Shown: piece by piece, positions 6,411 through 7,666 of the stretch | Layout: each line of letters begins with the position of its first letter | Position numbering within the stretch: position 1 is the stretch's first letter | NCBI GenBank assembly: GCA_937859825.1 | Contig: CALMAP010000343.1 | Coordinates: 1 to 7,666 of the forward strand | Reading direction: 5' to 3' | DNA length: 7,666 nt | From: an uncultured Terriglobus sp. | GTDB taxonomy: Bacteria > Acidobacteriota > Terriglobia > Terriglobales > Acidobacteriaceae | Notes under the pieces: generated by a model | Told to the model about the DNA's origin: nothing | The model's database searches: none | What the model saw: the letters and a program-made list of their open reading frames with translations, nothing else | Made by a program: the position numbers and the translations under genes

Positions 6411-7666
6411 ATGCCTTCCATCGCTCTCATGAAACAAACCTGCGCCCTTGGCCTGGCCCTTTGTCTCTCCGCGGTCTCCTCCGCGGAGGGGCGCCATCAT
6501 TCTAAGTTTGCCGTCGATCTCGATGAGGTCCGTTCCAAAACAGGATCGGTGGATGTGATCGTGCAACTCAAAAACCACATGGACCCGCTGAGTGATGCGA
6601 ATCTGACGCTGCTGGGCGGAAAAGTCAAAGGGAAGCTGAAAGACCTCAATTCGTTGGTGGTCAAAGTCCCTTCCGACTCGCTTGACCTGCTGGAGCAGGA
6701 CCCCAACGTTCTGCACATCTCGGTCGATCACCCTCTGGGCGCACGCGACAACAAGACCGCGTCCATTGCCACCAGCGGCGAGTATACGACCGAGCCGATC
6801 AACGCAGCGGCGGCCTGGGCCAAGGGCTACGACGGCACCGGCGTAGGCGTGGCCGTGATCGACAGCGGCATCAACCAGATCAAGGACCTGGCAGCGGTGA
6901 AAGTTTCGCTGCGCACCGGTCTGATCACATCTGGAGCGGTGGTATCAGCTCCGGGGGACGCCTCTGCCGTCGGGCGGGTGGTTTACTCCAAAAGCTTCGT
7001 TCCGAACCAGAGCACCATTACCACGGACGCTTACGGCCATGGGACCCACATTGCCGGCCTGATTGCGGGCAATGGCGCATCATCGACGGGCAAAAACTAC
7101 TTTCGCAGCTTCAAGGGCGTTGCGCCCAATGTGAACCTGATCAACCTGCGCGTTCTGGACGAGAATGGCGTCGGCAGCGATTCCGCCGTGATCTCGGCGA
7201 TCGAGACCGCGATCAACCTGAAATCGACCTATAACATTCGCGTGATCAATCTTTCCCTTGGCCGCCCCATCTGGGAGAGTTACACGCTGGACCCGCTCTG
7301 CCAGGAAGTCGAGAAGGCATGGAAGGCCGGCATCATGGTCGTGGTGGCGGCAGGCAACAACGGCCGTAACCTGGCCATGAACACCGAGGGCTACGGCACG
7401 GTCGAAGCTCCCGGCAACGATCCCTATGTGCTGACCGTTGGCGCGCTGCGCACCGTGGGCACGCCCGCAATCAACGACGATGCGATGGCCAGCTACAGTT
7501 CCAAGGGTCCCTCCTTCATCGACCAGATCAGCAAGCCTGATATTGTCGCCCCCGGCAATCTGGTGACCGGTGGCTTCAGCGGCACCTCAAACCTGCAAAC
7601 CAACAATCCCGCCTTCTTAACCACCCTGGGTTTCTATGCAAGCAATGGGGATGCAAAAAAAGCATA
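6411..7666 (+). CDS. Secreted subtilisin-like serine protease (S8 family), N-terminal part
   Basis: The gene runs off the window end; 418 residues are visible. A Sec signal (from MKQTCALGLALCLSAVSSAE, likely cleaved after A25) is followed by an I9-type propeptide at about 45-108 (VDVIVQLKNH, LGGKVKGKLKDLNSLVVKVP, DPNVLHISVD), which in this family acts as an intramolecular chaperone and inhibitor. The catalytic domain begins near 125. The catalytic Asp is D151 in AVIDSG, the His is H210 in YGHGTHIAGLIAG, and the oxyanion Asn is N316 in VVAAGNNG. The subtilase signatures SYSSKGPS and KPDIVAPG follow. The catalytic Ser (GTSMA motif) must lie beyond the window. The first ATG (6411) has AGGAA 10 nt upstream, somewhat far; ATG 6429 (Met7) would give a tighter signal peptide and is a fair alternative. 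The role is extracellular or periplasmic protein degradation; the substrate is unknown. Confidence 0.93.
   Translation, partial: MPSIALMKQTCALGLALCLSAVSSAEGRHHSKFAVDLDEVRSKTGSVDVIVQLKNHMDPLSDANLTLLGGKVKGKLKDLNSLVVKVPSDSLDLLEQDPNVLHISVDHPLGARDNKTASIATSGEYTTEPINAAAAWAKGYDGTGVGVAVIDSGINQIKDLAAVKVSLRTGLITSGAVVSAPGDASAVGRVVYSKSFVPNQSTITTDAYGHGTHIAGLIAGNGASSTGKNYFRSFKGVAPNVNLINLRVLDENGVGSDSAVISAIETAINLKSTYNIRVINLSLGRPIWESYTLDPLCQEVEKAWKAGIMVVVAAGNNGRNLAMNTEGYGTVEAPGNDPYVLTVGALRTVGTPAINDDAMASYSSKGPSFIDQISKPDIVAPGNLVTGGFSGTSNLQTNNPAFLTTLGFYASNGDAKKA

Noticed and set aside
1..7666. CRISPR array, insertion sequence or toxin-antitoxin pair
   Set aside because: No regularly spaced direct repeats, transposase motifs or paired toxin/antitoxin frames were seen on either strand; the tandem small genes have export signals, unlike typical toxin-antitoxin proteins.

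Overview
The window reads as an ordinary chromosomal stretch of a GC-rich, Gram-negative-type bacterium. Its envelope proteins carry Sec, lipoprotein and Tat export signals, its codons are GC-rich at third positions, and it codes for large secreted S8 and S9 peptidases. That combination, with a Tat-exported protein resembling the DUF3863/DUF3864 group, suggests an Acidobacteriota (Terriglobia) soil bacterium. This placement is an inference from gene content and remembered family resemblance, not from a phylogenetic marker.

Layout, left to right. (1) 2-211 (+): the C-terminal end of hslU, the ATPase of the HslUV protease, recognised by its tail ending DLSRYIL. (2) 291-1451 (+): a complete multi-pass acyltransferase-3 (OafA/NolL-type) protein. 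(3) On the minus strand and convergent with it, two adjacent genes (2148-1825, then 1790-1458) encode small paralogous cysteine-containing exported proteins of unknown function, probably lipoproteins. (4) Upstream of them on the same strand, 4447-2249 is a 732-residue secreted S9 (prolyl oligopeptidase-type) peptidase with beta-propeller and alpha/beta-hydrolase domains and an intact Ser-Asp-His triad. A stem-loop between the S9 gene and the pair probably separates the two transcription units. (5) A tRNA-Val(GAC) lies on the plus strand at 4585-4661, with a candidate sigma70 promoter and a strong 18-nt inverted repeat upstream. (6) 6088-4679 (-) is a Tat-exported protein of unknown biochemical role. 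(7) After a gap of about 320 nt, 6411 to the window end (+) is the start of a secreted subtilisin-like (S8) protease, cut off before its catalytic serine.

Shared theme: apart from hslU and the tRNA, every gene encodes an envelope or exported protein (surface acylation, two proteases, two small exported proteins, one Tat substrate). That would fit a heterotroph that processes extracellular polymers. Nothing in the window ties the genes into one pathway: strands alternate, and only the small paralogous pair looks like an operon. I saw no mobile element, CRISPR array, phage gene or integrase. I do not find convincing evidence of a new multi-gene system. The most unusual items are the tandem paralogous small proteins, the Tat-exported DUF3863-like protein, the Pro/Ala/Ser-rich segment just before the HslU tail, and the inverted repeat in the tRNA leader.
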